NCBI RefSeq assembly: GCF_026017845.1
Contig: NZ_CP100416.1
Coordinates: forward strand, 3,261,962 to 3,325,961
DNA: 64,000 nucleotides
DNA from: Amycolatopsis mediterranei
GTDB lineage: Bacteria; Actinomycetota; Actinomycetes; Mycobacteriales; Pseudonocardiaceae
Direction of reading: 5' to 3'
In this document: one piece after another, positions 35,446 through 43,497 of the stretch
Position numbering within the stretch: position 1 is the first letter of the stretch
How the letters are laid out: each line of letters opens with the position of its first letter
The notes under the pieces: model-generated
Databases searched by the model: none
Told to the model about the DNA's origin: nothing
What the model saw: only the letters and a program-made list of their open reading frames with translations
Program-made: the position numbers and the translations under genes

Positions 35446-37692
35446 ATGGCCCGTCCCACCACCGAAGCCGCCGAAGCCGCCGAGCCCGGGCAGGTCGGCC
35501 GCCGCCGCTTCCTGACCTACCTGGTCGCCGCGCCCACGCTCACCGTCGCCACGAAGCTGACCGCCGACGGCCTCGCCCCGGCCGGCGCCGAAGCCGCCGT
35601 CCCCACGCTGCCGCAGCCCGCGGAAATCCTCGACCTCGGCGACGTGCTGACGCTCTCGTGCGCGCCGACCGCCGGGATGCTCGTCCTGGAGATCACCACC
35701 GGCGGCCGGGCGCGGCTGCAGCTGCCGCGCGCCGAGGTCGGCCAGGGGATCACGACGGCGACCGCCATGCTCGTCGCCGAAGAGCTGGACCTGCCGCTCG
35801 ACCGCGTCGACGTCGTGCTGTCCGACGCCCGCACCGAGCTGCTGTTCAACCAGCTCACCGGCGGGTCCAACACGATGCGCTCGCTCTACGACCCGGTCCG
35901 CGCCACCGCGGCCACCGCGCGGGCCCGGATGGTCGCCGCGGCCGGGGCGCAGTGGCGGACCGACGCTTCGCGGCTGTCCACACGCGACGGTGCGGTGTGG
36001 GCGCCCGACGGTCGCAGCGCCGCCTACGGCGTCCTCGCCGGGCCGGCGTCCCGCTCGGGCCTGAGCGTCGGGGCGATCGCCCCGAAGGCCGAGTCGGCGC
36101 ACACGCTCGTCGGGACGCCGACCGCGCGCCAGGACGCCCGCGCGATGGTCACCGGGAAGCAGGTCTACACGCTCGACCTCGACGTCCCCGGCGCGAACCC
36201 GGTGATGGTGCGGCGCCCGCCGACCATCAACGGCACGGTCACGAAGGTCAACAACGAGGCCGCCGTCCGCGCCATGCCCGGGATCATCGACATCGCCGTC
36301 GTGAAGACCGGCGTCGCGGTGATGGCCGAGACCTTCGGGCAGGCCCTCGACGGCAAGAACGCCCTCGACGTCACCTGGGGACCGGGCACGGTCGACGGCG
36401 AGAACAACGAGACCATCAAGAAGAAGCTGCGGGCCGCCGCGCTGCCGTTCGTGGTGCCGCCGCTGCTGACGCAGTACGTCGACGGCGAGTTCGACTTCGC
36501 CTTCGCCAGCCACGCGCCGATGGAGTCGAACTCCGCGGTCGCCGACGTCCGCGAGGACAGCGCGACCATCTGGGCCGGGCTGAAGTCGCCGATCGTGGCG
36601 AAGCAGACCATCGCCCAAGAGCTCGGGCTGCCGGAGAACAAGGTCACCGTGCACGTCCAGCAGGGCGGCGGGTCGTTCGGGCGCCGGTTGTTCTTCGACG
36701 CCGCCCTCGAAGCCGCGCACATCTCGAAGGCGATGAAGAAGCCCGTCCGGCTGATGTGGAGCCGGATCGACGACATGCGCCACGGCCGCGGGCGCGCGGC
36801 GAGCTACCACCGGATCCGCGCCACCTTCGCGCTGGGGCAGGTGCTGACGTTCGAACACCGCGTCGCGAGCGTCGAGACCGACTGGAGCCACGGGCTCGGC
36901 GAAATCCTCACCGCGTTCGCGGCGAAGCTGCCCGTCGGCGGCAACCTGAGCTTCGCGCAGACGGTGTTCCTGCTGACCGTGAAGTCGCCGTACAACTTCG
37001 GTGTCACCACGCAGCTGCTCAACGAGGTGCCGCTGAAGTTCCACACCTCGGCGTGGCGCTCGGTCTACTCGGCGAACACCCGCGGTGCCGAGGAGATCAT
37101 GGTCGACGAGATCGCGGCGAAGCTCGGGAAGGACCCGGTGGCCTTCCGGCGCGAGTTCATCAAGTCCGACCGCCAGCGGGCGGTGCTCGACAAGGTCGCC
37201 GAGCTCGGCGAGTGGGGCAAGAAGCTGCCCGGCGGGTTCGCGCAGGGGATCGCGGTGCACGGCGAGTACAAGTCCTACACCGCCTGCCTGGTCGAGCTGG
37301 ACGCGCGGGACCCGAAGCACCCGCGCGTCACGAAGGCGACCATCGCGGTCGACGTCGGCAAGCCGGTGAACCCGCGCGGCATCCAGGCGCAGATGCTCGG
37401 GGGCCTGACCGACGCGATTTCGACGACGCTCACCGCGGGCCTGCACATCGACAAGGGCCTGCCGCTGGAGGGCAGCTACTCGCAGTTCCACTACGCGCGG
37501 CAGAAGAACTCGCCGATGGACGTCCAGGTGCACGTCATGCCGGCCACCGGCGACGACATCGGTGGGGCGGGCGAACTCGGCGTGCCCGCCCCGGTCGGCG
37601 CGATCGCCAACGCCTACGCCCGGGCGACCGGGATCAAACCCCGCAGCTTCCCGATCACCTTCCCGGTCGACTTCGACCCGTTCCCGCGCTGA
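35446..37692 (+). CDS. Tat-exported molybdopterin-dependent hydroxylase large subunit (IorB/aldehyde-oxidase type)
   Basis: A 748-residue molybdenum subunit of the xanthine-oxidase family, closest in style to isoquinoline 1-oxidoreductase beta and periplasmic aldehyde oxidases. A twin-arginine signal, GRRRFLTYLVAAPTLTV (about residues 18-34), suggests export in the folded state. Family motifs are EVGQGITTATAMLVAEELDL, LTGGSNTMRSLYDP, GGGSFGRRLFFDAALEAAHIS and, near the end, the catalytic GAGELGVPAP. It is followed 11 nt later by its [2Fe-2S] subunit. There is no FAD subunit, cytochrome or XdhC-type maturation gene beside it. The substrate is unknown. Confidence 0.9.
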   Translation: MARPTTEAAEAAEPGQVGRRRFLTYLVAAPTLTVATKLTADGLAPAGAEAAVPTLPQPAEILDLGDVLTLSCAPTAGMLVLEITTGGRARLQLPRAEVGQGITTATAMLVAEELDLPLDRVDVVLSDARTELLFNQLTGGSNTMRSLYDPVRATAATARARMVAAAGAQWRTDASRLSTRDGAVWAPDGRSAAYGVLAGPASRSGLSVGAIAPKAESAHTLVGTPTARQDARAMVTGKQVYTLDLDVPGANPVMVRRPPTINGTVTKVNNEAAVRAMPGIIDIAVVKTGVAVMAETFGQALDGKNALDVTWGPGTVDGENNETIKKKLRAAALPFVVPPLLTQYVDGEFDFAFASHAPMESNSAVADVREDSATIWAGLKSPIVAKQTIAQELGLPENKVTVHVQQGGGSFGRRLFFDAALEAAHISKAMKKPVRLMWSRIDDMRHGRGRAASYHRIRATFALGQVLTFEHRVASVETDWSHGLGEILTAFAAKLPVGGNLSFAQTVFLLTVKSPYNFGVTTQLLNEVPLKFHTSAWRSVYSANTRGAEEIMVDEIAAKLGKDPVAFRREFIKSDRQRAVLDKVAELGEWGKKLPGGFAQGIAVHGEYKSYTACLVELDARDPKHPRVTKATIAVDVGKPVNPRGIQAQMLGGLTDAISTTLTAGLHIDKGLPLEGSYSQFHYARQKNSPMDVQVHVMPATGDDIGGAGELGVPAPVGAIANAYARATGIKPRSFPITFPVDFDPFPR

Positions 37693-37703
37693 GGAGAGCC
37701 CCC

Positions 37704-38162
37704 ATGCCGAACTACACCTTCGTGGTGAACGGGAAGACCGTCACCGTCGACGCGCCCGCCGACCTGCCGATGCTGTGGGCGCTGCGCGACAAGCTCAAGG
37801 TCCGCGGGCCGAAGTACGGCTGCGGCATCAACGTCTGCAAGGCCTGCACCAGCCACCTCGACGGCGAGGCGTTCAACCCCTGCGTCACGCCGGTGTCGGA
37901 GTGCGCCGGGCGCGAGGTCACCACGATCGAGGGACTGGCGGACGGCGACGAGCTGCACCCGGTGCAGGAGGCGTGGCTGGAGCAGGACGTCGCGCAGTGC
38001 GGTTACTGCCAGCCCGGCCAGATCATGGCGGCGGTGGCGCTGCTGAAGAAGACGAAGAACCCGACGGACGCCGACATCGACGCGATCCAGAACGTGTGCC
38101 GCTGCGGCACCTACTTCCGGATCCGGGAGGCGATCAAGAGCGCGGCCGCCAAGCTGGCCTGA
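37704..38162 (+). CDS. [2Fe-2S] subunit of the molybdenum hydroxylase
   Basis: A 152-residue electron-transfer subunit with two iron-sulfur domains. The first plant-ferredoxin type cluster uses CGINVCKAC plus a Cys in FNPCVTP; the second helical domain uses CGYCQPGQIM and NVCRCGTYFRIREAI. It lacks a signal peptide, so it is probably exported by hitch-hiking on the Tat signal of the large subunit. The ATG has GAGGAG at 37692-37697, overlapping the end of the upstream gene. A 16-bp hairpin terminator follows. Confidence 0.93.
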   Translation: MPNYTFVVNGKTVTVDAPADLPMLWALRDKLKVRGPKYGCGINVCKACTSHLDGEAFNPCVTPVSECAGREVTTIEGLADGDELHPVQEAWLEQDVAQCGYCQPGQIMAAVALLKKTKNPTDADIDAIQNVCRCGTYFRIREAIKSAAAKLA

Positions 38163-38163
38163 C

Positions 38164-38202
38164 GCGGATGCGGAGGTTCCACAAAAGAACCTCCGCATCC
38201 GC
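38164..38202 (+). terminator. hairpin terminator after the molybdenum hydroxylase operon
   Basis: A perfect 16-bp stem, GCGGATGCGGAGGTTC (38164-38179) with GAACCTCCGCATCCGC (38187-38202), has a 7-nt A-rich loop. No U tract follows, as is common in actinobacteria. Confidence 0.85.
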
Positions 38203-38220
38203 GGTGCGTGTCGCAAGTTC

Positions 38221-38247
38221 ACCCGAACGTGGTGGCCTCGTTCGGGT
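38221..38247. promoter_or_regulatory. 9-bp inverted repeat upstream of the PucR-like gene
   Basis: ACCCGAACG (38221-38229) and CGTTCGGGT (38239-38247) are perfect arms around a 9-nt spacer, 51 nt before the start codon. Position and symmetry suggest an operator, possibly for autoregulation. Confidence 0.5.
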
Positions 38248-38297
38248 TAGCTGTCGGTCCCGGACCTCGACGAGGAGGCCGGGGACCGGAGGCCACC

Positions 38298-39521
38298 ATG
38301 CACTACCCGGCGCTTCTGTCCGACGGGCTCGCCCCGCGCGTCGCCGTCCTCGCCACCGAGGTCGAGGCGGCGATGCCGGAACTCGTCGAGAGCACCGTGC
38401 GGCAGATCCGCGCCGAAATGCCGGTCTACGCCGACGCCCGGTTCGTCACGCACGCCGAGCTGCGGAACTCGGTGCGGGCCAACCTCGAGCACGTGATGCG
38501 CACCCTGCGCGGCTCGGACGTGCCGGACCTGTCCCAGGCCCGCGCGACCGGCCGCGCCCGGGCGTTGCAGGGCGCGCCGCTGCCGGAGCTGCTGCGGGCC
38601 TACCGGATCGGGCTCACCGAGGTCTGGCACCGGTTCGTCGAGCTGACCGCCCGCGGGCAGGACCTGGCCGGGCTGGTCGCCGCGACGACGGCGATCTGGG
38701 CGCTGATCGACGACCTCGCCGAGGCCCTCACGACGTCCTACCGGGACACGACCGCGGAAGTCATGGTGGCCCACCAGAACCGGCGTTCGGCGCTGGTGGA
38801 GGCGCTGTTCGCGGGCGGCGCCGCGACCGAGGGCACGTTGTGGGACATCGCCCGCGTGCTCGAGTTGTCCCTGGACGGCACGTTCGTCGTCGTCGCGGCG
38901 GAAACCCCGCGCCTGGGCCAGGAGCCGCTGCCGCAGATCGAGGCCCGGCTGCGCGCGCTCCAGCACGCCTCGGCGTGGCGGCTCACGCCGGACCTCCAGG
39001 TCGGCGTGGTGTCCCTGCGCGACCCCGCGGCGGCTTCGGCGATCGTCGACCTCGTCCGCGAGCACCCGGTGGGCCGGGTCGGGATGAGCCCGGTGTTCAC
39101 CGGCCTCGGCAACACCGCCCGCGCGCTGCACCTCGCGCGGGTGGCGCTGTCGAGCATGACGCCGGGGACGCCCGGGCTGGTCCAGTTCACCGAGTCGCCG
39201 CTGGCCGGACTGGTGGCCAGTGCCCCGGAGGCCTCGGTGCAGCTGGCCCACCACGTGCTCCAGCCGCTCCTGGACCTCCCGGGCGACGACCGCAACGTGC
39301 TGCTGCTGACGCTGCGCGCGTGGTTCGACTGCCAGGGTTCGACGAAGCTGACGTCGGAGCGGATGTTCTGCCACCCCAACACGATCCGCCACCGCCTGAA
39401 GCGGATCACCGAGGAACTCGGCCGGTCCCTGGCGAACCCGGCGGACATCGCCGAGCTGGGCGCGGCCCTGCGGGCGCTGAACCTGTTCCCGGAGGCGGCC
39501 CACCTGCCGGCGCCGCGCTAG
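38298..39521 (+). CDS. PucR-family transcriptional regulator
   Basis: A 407-residue regulator with an N-terminal all-helical sensory region (RsbRD-like: ELLRAYRIGLTEVWHRFVEL), a central GGDEF-like or PucR middle domain (about 170-290), and a C-terminal PucR HTH: LLLTLRAWFDCQGSTKLTSERMFCHPNTIRHRLKRITEELG. The HPNT(I/V)RxRL helix is diagnostic. The ATG at 38298 has CCGGAGGCC upstream. It may control the molybdenum hydroxylase upstream, since PucR proteins often govern purine and N-heterocycle catabolism; this is an inference from position. Confidence 0.88.
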   Translation: MHYPALLSDGLAPRVAVLATEVEAAMPELVESTVRQIRAEMPVYADARFVTHAELRNSVRANLEHVMRTLRGSDVPDLSQARATGRARALQGAPLPELLRAYRIGLTEVWHRFVELTARGQDLAGLVAATTAIWALIDDLAEALTTSYRDTTAEVMVAHQNRRSALVEALFAGGAATEGTLWDIARVLELSLDGTFVVVAAETPRLGQEPLPQIEARLRALQHASAWRLTPDLQVGVVSLRDPAAASAIVDLVREHPVGRVGMSPVFTGLGNTARALHLARVALSSMTPGTPGLVQFTESPLAGLVASAPEASVQLAHHVLQPLLDLPGDDRNVLLLTLRAWFDCQGSTKLTSERMFCHPNTIRHRLKRITEELGRSLANPADIAELGAALRALNLFPEAAHLPAPR

Positions 39522-39793
39522 CGGACGCCGGGGCCGTACCGCCGCGCCATTCCGGTCAGCCACTCGCGGCCGACCGGGTTGGCGGTGTGCACGCGCACCT
39601 CGGCCGGCCAGCGGTCGTGCTCGCACAGCCACAACACCACCGGGCGGGTCGTGTCGTCGCCGCCGAGGTCGTGGTCCAGGGAGATCGCCGCGAAGTCGCC
39701 GTCGCCGAGCAGGGCGATCGCCTCAGCGCTCGACTTCGCCCACGTCCAGCCGTCCGGGGCCGGGCGCAGGTCGTCGACCCAGAGGCGGTTCAC
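39518..39793 (-). CDS. small cREC-type receiver-like domain protein
   Basis: A 91-residue protein with the pattern of the cyclic-phosphate-processing receiver (cREC) family: LWVDDLRPAPDGW at the start, AISLDHDLGGDDTTRPVVLWL in the middle and VRVHTANPVGREWL near the end. The fold is a stand-alone receiver-like domain without an output module; a role in processing cyclic phosphates was predicted for the family. GTG 39793 overlaps the stop of the upstream LLM gene by 4 bp, so it is translationally coupled. It overlaps the convergent pucR end by 4 bp. Confidence 0.8.
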   Translation of the reverse strand: MNRLWVDDLRPAPDGWTWAKSSAEAIALLGDGDFAAISLDHDLGGDDTTRPVVLWLCEHDRWPAEVRVHTANPVGREWLTGMARRYGPGVR

Positions 39794-40671
39794 GCGGCCA
39801 GCAGTTCGCGGGTGCGGGCCTGCTCCTCCGCCGAACCGACCGGCATGACCAGCAGTTCCGTCGCTCCCGCTTCCTCGAGGGACTTTACCTGGCGGCGCAC
39901 GGTTTCCTCGTCGCCGACGATCGCGCTGTCGGAAACCCGCTCGTGTCCCTCGCGGTCGAGGATCGCCCGGTAGGCCGGGACGTTCCCCGCCCCGGCGTAC
40001 AGCTCCTCGATCCGCTTCCGTGCTTCGTCCACTTCGGACGTCACGCAGATCAGCTGGCCGGAAACCACTCGGGACGCGCTCCCCAGCGCCGGCACCACGT
40101 ACTCGGCGGTCGCCCGCGGGCCCGCGAACGTCGTGATCACGCCGTCGGCCAGCTCGCCGGCCAGTCGCATCGACTGCGGGCTCACCGAGCCGACCAGCGC
40201 CGCTGGCCGCTCCGCGCCGGGCGCGTTCACCGCGCCCGCGGCCGTCAGCGACTCGCCGTGGACGTCCGCCTTTTCGCCGCGCAGCAACGGGTTCAGCGCC
40301 TGCAGGTACTCCCGCAGGTGGCGGATCGGGCGGTCGTAGGAGTAGCCGAACTCGCCCTCGACGATGAACTTGTGGCTCAGCCCGACGCCGAGGTGGACCG
40401 GCGCGCCGGCCGCCGCCTGGACCGTCAGGGCCTGCGCCGCCATGGTGATCGGGTGCCGCGAGTACGTCGGCACGACGCACGTGCCCAGTTCGACGCCGGG
40501 GGCGGCCGCGGCGAGCGCGGGCAGCGCCGTGAGCGCGTCCCAGCCGCCGCGTTGCGCCACCCACAGCGTGCCGTAGCCGAGCTTCGCCGCTTCGCGGGCT
40601 TGTGCCGTGATGGCGTCGAAGCCGACGCCGAGTTCGTCGATCAGGATTCCGGTGCGCAACAGGTTCTCCAA
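39790..40671 (-). CDS. LLM-class flavin/F420-dependent oxidoreductase
   Basis: A luciferase-like oxidoreductase of about 289-293 residues: GTLWVAQRGGWDALTAL, VELGTCVVPTYSRHPITMAAQAL, HLGVGLSHKFIVEGEFGYSYDRPIRHLREYL and ERPAALVGSVSPQSMRLAGELADG. The closest style is the mycobacterial F420-dependent LLM group. The start is uncertain: TTG 40671 gives 293 residues; TTG 40659, which has GGAG 6 nt upstream, gives 289. It is 5 nt after the tetR stop and coupled to the cREC gene, forming a tetR-LLM-cREC operon. Confidence 0.85.
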   Translation of the reverse strand: MENLLRTGILIDELGVGFDAITAQAREAAKLGYGTLWVAQRGGWDALTALPALAAAAPGVELGTCVVPTYSRHPITMAAQALTVQAAAGAPVHLGVGLSHKFIVEGEFGYSYDRPIRHLREYLQALNPLLRGEKADVHGESLTAAGAVNAPGAERPAALVGSVSPQSMRLAGELADGVITTFAGPRATAEYVVPALGSASRVVSGQLICVTSEVDEARKRIEELYAGAGNVPAYRAILDREGHERVSDSAIVGDEETVRRQVKSLEEAGATELLVMPVGSAEEQARTRELLAA

Positions 40672-40676
40672 GGTTT

Positions 40677-41342
40677 TCAGTAAGCGCGTTCGAGCTGTTT
40701 GCGGTCAAGCGCGACGGCTTCGGTGAACAGCTCCAGCGCCCGGGGTGCCACGGCGCGCAGCTGCCTCGTCGACACGGCGAGCGGCTCGAAGGCGTGCTCG
40801 ATCGTGTCGGCGATCAGGGCCGGTTCGGGTGGGGGAGAGGCGCCGAGGAACCCGTTCAGCACGGCCTGGAAGGCGACGACGAGCTCGCGGACCGGCCGGT
40901 CCGTGCGGAGCAGGTCGTTGGCGGCCAGCAGGTCCAGGTACTCGACGAAGGCTTCCCCGTGGCGGGGGTCGAGTTGGCCGTGCAGCTTCGGCAGCAGCTT
41001 GCCGAGGGTCTCGGTGTCGTCGGCGTACCCGGCCCGGAGCAGCGGACGCTCCAGCACGTTGGCGTACTGGATCTCCGTCAGGCGCGACAGCCGCACGCTG
41101 AGCGGGTCGGCCGCGATGGCCGCCACGAGATCTTCGAGCACCTCGACCGACTCGCGGAGCAGGACGGAGAGGAACAGCTCTTCGCGGTTCTTCCAATGCA
41201 GGTAGACGGTTCCCTTGCCGACGTCGGCCCGCTCGGCGACGTCTTCGATCGTCGTCCGCCGGTAGCCGGCCCGCAGGAGCAGTTCGGCGGCGGCGTCGAG
41301 GATGCGCTCGGCCCGTTGGGCGCGATCTTCGGCGGGAGGCAT
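40677..41342 (-). CDS. TetR-family transcriptional regulator
   Basis: A 221-residue repressor. The N-terminal HTH has RILDAAAELLLRAGYRRTTIEDVAERADVGKGTVYLHWKNREELF, the textbook TetR pattern; the C-terminal region (about 75-210) is the ligand-binding and dimer domain. The ATG at 41342 faces an inverted repeat 12 nt upstream (41355-41377), its likely operator. It heads the operon with the LLM and cREC genes and is divergent from an SDR gene, so it probably controls both directions. Confidence 0.92.
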   Translation of the reverse strand: MPPAEDRAQRAERILDAAAELLLRAGYRRTTIEDVAERADVGKGTVYLHWKNREELFLSVLLRESVEVLEDLVAAIAADPLSVRLSRLTEIQYANVLERPLLRAGYADDTETLGKLLPKLHGQLDPRHGEAFVEYLDLLAANDLLRTDRPVRELVVAFQAVLNGFLGASPPPEPALIADTIEHAFEPLAVSTRQLRAVAPRALELFTEAVALDRKQLERAY

Positions 41343-41354
41343 GGTGCCATCGTA

Positions 41355-41377
41355 TGACCAAATACGAAAATTGGTCA
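41355..41377. promoter_or_regulatory. TetR operator between tetR and the SDR gene
   Basis: TGACCAA (41355-41361) and TTGGTCA (41371-41377) are perfect arms around a 9-nt AT-rich spacer. The site is 12 nt upstream of the tetR start codon. Confidence 0.7.
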
Positions 41378-41497
41378 AACGTTGAGGCTGTGAGTGACCG
41401 GCGTCACGACTGCGTGGGTGTCACGGGCGTCCGGCCGCCGGTGTCCTGTGGGCGATCGGATGCCACTGCGGATGTCACTGCGGAGAACGGAAACACC

Positions 41498-42358
41498 ATG
41501 AGCAAGATCTGGTTCGTCACGGGTTCGTCGCGCGGCTTGGGCCGTTGTTTCGTCGAGGCCGCCCTGGGACGCGGCGACCGGGTCGCCGCCACCGCGCGGT
41601 CCACCGGGAGTTTCGACGACCTCGTCGCCCGCTACGGCGACGCGGTGCTTCCCTTGGAGCTGGACGTGACCGACAAGGCCGCGGTCTTCGAGACCGTGAA
41701 GCGGGCAGCCGAGCACTTCGGGCGGCTGGACGTCGTCGTGAACAACGCCGGCTACGCGCAGATCGGCGCCATCGAGGAGCTGACCGAGCCCGAACTGCGC
41801 GCCCAGCTGGAGACCAACGTGTTCGGCCCGGTGTGGGTCATCCAGGCCGCCTTGCCCATCCTGCGCGAACAAGGCGCCGGGCACTTCATCCAGCTGTCGT
41901 CGGCCGCGGGCCTCATCGCGATGCCGCTCGGCGGCGCGTACCAGGCGTCGAGGTGGGCGATCGAAGCCCTGAACGAAACCCTGGCCAAGGAGGTCGCGGA
42001 CTTCGGCGTCAAGGTCACGATCGTCGAGCCGGGCGGCTACGCCACCCGCGACGGCAAGAACCCGGACCCCCTGGCCAACGGCCACGTCGCCGAGACCACC
42101 CCGGTCTACGACGGGCTCCGCCGCCGCCTCGCCGAGGTCTCGGGCAGGCAGCCGGCCGGGGATCCGGTCGCCGCCGCCCGGGCCCTGCTCAAGGTCGTCG
42201 ACGCGGCCAACCCACCCCTTCGGGTGCTCTTCGGGAAGGGCTTCTACCCGATGGTCCAGCAGGCTTACGCGGACCGGCTCGCGACCTGGGCGCAGTGGCA
42301 GGACCTGTCGGCGGAGGCCCAAGGCGGCGACGCCGAAACTGTCGGTGCTCACCGGTAA
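41498..42358 (+). CDS. short-chain dehydrogenase/reductase with YxxxR in place of YxxxK
   Basis: A 286-residue classical SDR: VTGSSRGLGRCFVEAAL binds NAD(P), NNAGYAQIGAIEEL is the NNAG motif, LSSAAGLIAMP carries the catalytic Ser. The catalytic motif reads Y148-Q-A-S-R152; the invariant Lys is Arg (codon AGG at 41951-41953). Activity may be reduced or the reaction changed. The ATG at 41498 lies 20 nt after GGAGAACGG. It is divergent from tetR and likely its target. A terminator hairpin follows. Confidence 0.88.
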   Translation: MSKIWFVTGSSRGLGRCFVEAALGRGDRVAATARSTGSFDDLVARYGDAVLPLELDVTDKAAVFETVKRAAEHFGRLDVVVNNAGYAQIGAIEELTEPELRAQLETNVFGPVWVIQAALPILREQGAGHFIQLSSAAGLIAMPLGGAYQASRWAIEALNETLAKEVADFGVKVTIVEPGGYATRDGKNPDPLANGHVAETTPVYDGLRRRLAEVSGRQPAGDPVAAARALLKVVDAANPPLRVLFGKGFYPMVQQAYADRLATWAQWQDLSAEAQGGDAETVGAHR

Positions 42359-42366
42359 AGTGGATA

Positions 42367-42396
42367 ACGGGGGGCGCCCCCGCGGGCACCCCCCGT
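42367..42396. terminator. bidirectional hairpin terminator between SDR and AKR genes
   Basis: ACGGGGGGCGCCC (42367-42379) pairs with GGGCACCCCCCGT (42384-42396), 13 bp with one mismatch and a 4-nt loop. It lies between two convergent genes and can serve both. Confidence 0.8.
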
Positions 42397-42405
42397 CGGC
42401 TGAGC

Positions 42406-43434
42406 TCAGGAGTCGGACGAACGCTTCCAGAGGTTGATGTCCGCGTCGGTCGCGTGGCCGTCGATCTCGGTCAGCTCCTCGGACGAGAACTCGAGGTTGC
42501 CGAGCGCGCCGACGTTGTCCTCCAGCTGCTGCACGCTGCTCGCGCCGATCAGCACCGACGTCACGCGGTGGTCGCGCAGCGCCCACGCCAGCGCGAGCTG
42601 CGCCAGCGACTGCCCGCGCCGGCCCGCGATGTCGTTGAGCGCGCGGACGCGGCCCAGCCGGTCGTCGTCGAGGGTGTCCGGGTCGAGGGACTTGCCCTGC
42701 GCCGCGCGGGAGTCCGCCGGGACGCCCTTCAGGTACTTGTTCGTCAGCAGGCCCTGGGCGAGCGGCGAGAACGCGATGCAGCCGGCGCCCGCCTCCTCGA
42801 GGGTGTCGAGGAGGCCGTCCTCCTCGATCCAGCGGTTGAGCATCGAGTACGACGGCTGGTGGATCAGCAGCGGCGTGCCGAGTTCCCGCAGGAGCCGCGC
42901 GGCCTCGGCGGTGCGCTCCGAGCTGTAGGACGAGATCCCGACGTACAGCGCCTTCCCGGCGCGGACGGCGGCGTCGAGCGCCCCGACGGTCTCCTCCAGG
43001 GGTGTCTCGGGGTCGAAGCGGTGCGAGTAGAAGATGTCGACGTAGTCCAGGCCCAGCCGGCCGAGCGACTGGTCCAGGGAGGACAGCAGGTACTTGCGGG
43101 AGCCCCACTCGCCGTACGGCCCGGGCCACATGTCGTAGCCGGCCTTGGTCGAGATCACCAGCTCGTCGCGGTAGGGCTTGAAGTCGGTGGCCAGCAGCCG
43201 GCCGAAGTTCTCCTCGGCCGAGCCGTACGGCGGGCCGTAGTTGTTGGCCAGGTCGAAGTGGGTGATGCCCAGGTCGAAGGCGCGGCGGGTGATCGCGCGC
43301 TGGGTTTCCAGGGGCCGGTCGTGGCCGAAGTTGTGCCACAGCCCGAGCGAGATCGCGGGCAGCTTGAGCCCGGACCGCCCGCAGCGCCGGTAGGGGATCG
43401 AGTCGTTTCGGCCGGAAGCGGCAACGTAGGTCAC
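42406..43434 (-). CDS. aldo/keto reductase (YghZ/Gpr-like)
   Basis: A 342-residue NADPH-dependent TIM-barrel reductase. The N-terminal PYRRCGRSGLKLPAISLGLWHNFG, FDLANNYGPPYGSAEENFGRLL (catalytic Asp/Tyr), ISTKAGYDMWPGPYGEWGSRKYL (Lys) and YVDIFYSHRFDPETPLEETVGAL (His) are close to L-glyceraldehyde 3-phosphate reductase YghZ. GTG 43434 has no ribosome-binding site; TAGCAT on this strand (43447-43442) is 7 nt upstream, so the message may be leaderless. Confidence 0.92.
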   Translation of the reverse strand: MTYVAASGRNDSIPYRRCGRSGLKLPAISLGLWHNFGHDRPLETQRAITRRAFDLGITHFDLANNYGPPYGSAEENFGRLLATDFKPYRDELVISTKAGYDMWPGPYGEWGSRKYLLSSLDQSLGRLGLDYVDIFYSHRFDPETPLEETVGALDAAVRAGKALYVGISSYSSERTAEAARLLRELGTPLLIHQPSYSMLNRWIEEDGLLDTLEEAGAGCIAFSPLAQGLLTNKYLKGVPADSRAAQGKSLDPDTLDDDRLGRVRALNDIAGRRGQSLAQLALAWALRDHRVTSVLIGASSVQQLEDNVGALGNLEFSSEELTEIDGHATDADINLWKRSSDS

Positions 43435-43497
43435 GCGGCCGATGCTAGCCCGCTCTTCCGGTACGCTCCGGGTGAGCGACCGCTTAGGAGGCACGTG

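Noticed and set aside
36165..36776. A - strand frame inside the molybdenum hydroxylase gene
   Set aside because: Antisense shadow; the + strand carries Tat signal, cofactor motifs and catalytic Glu.
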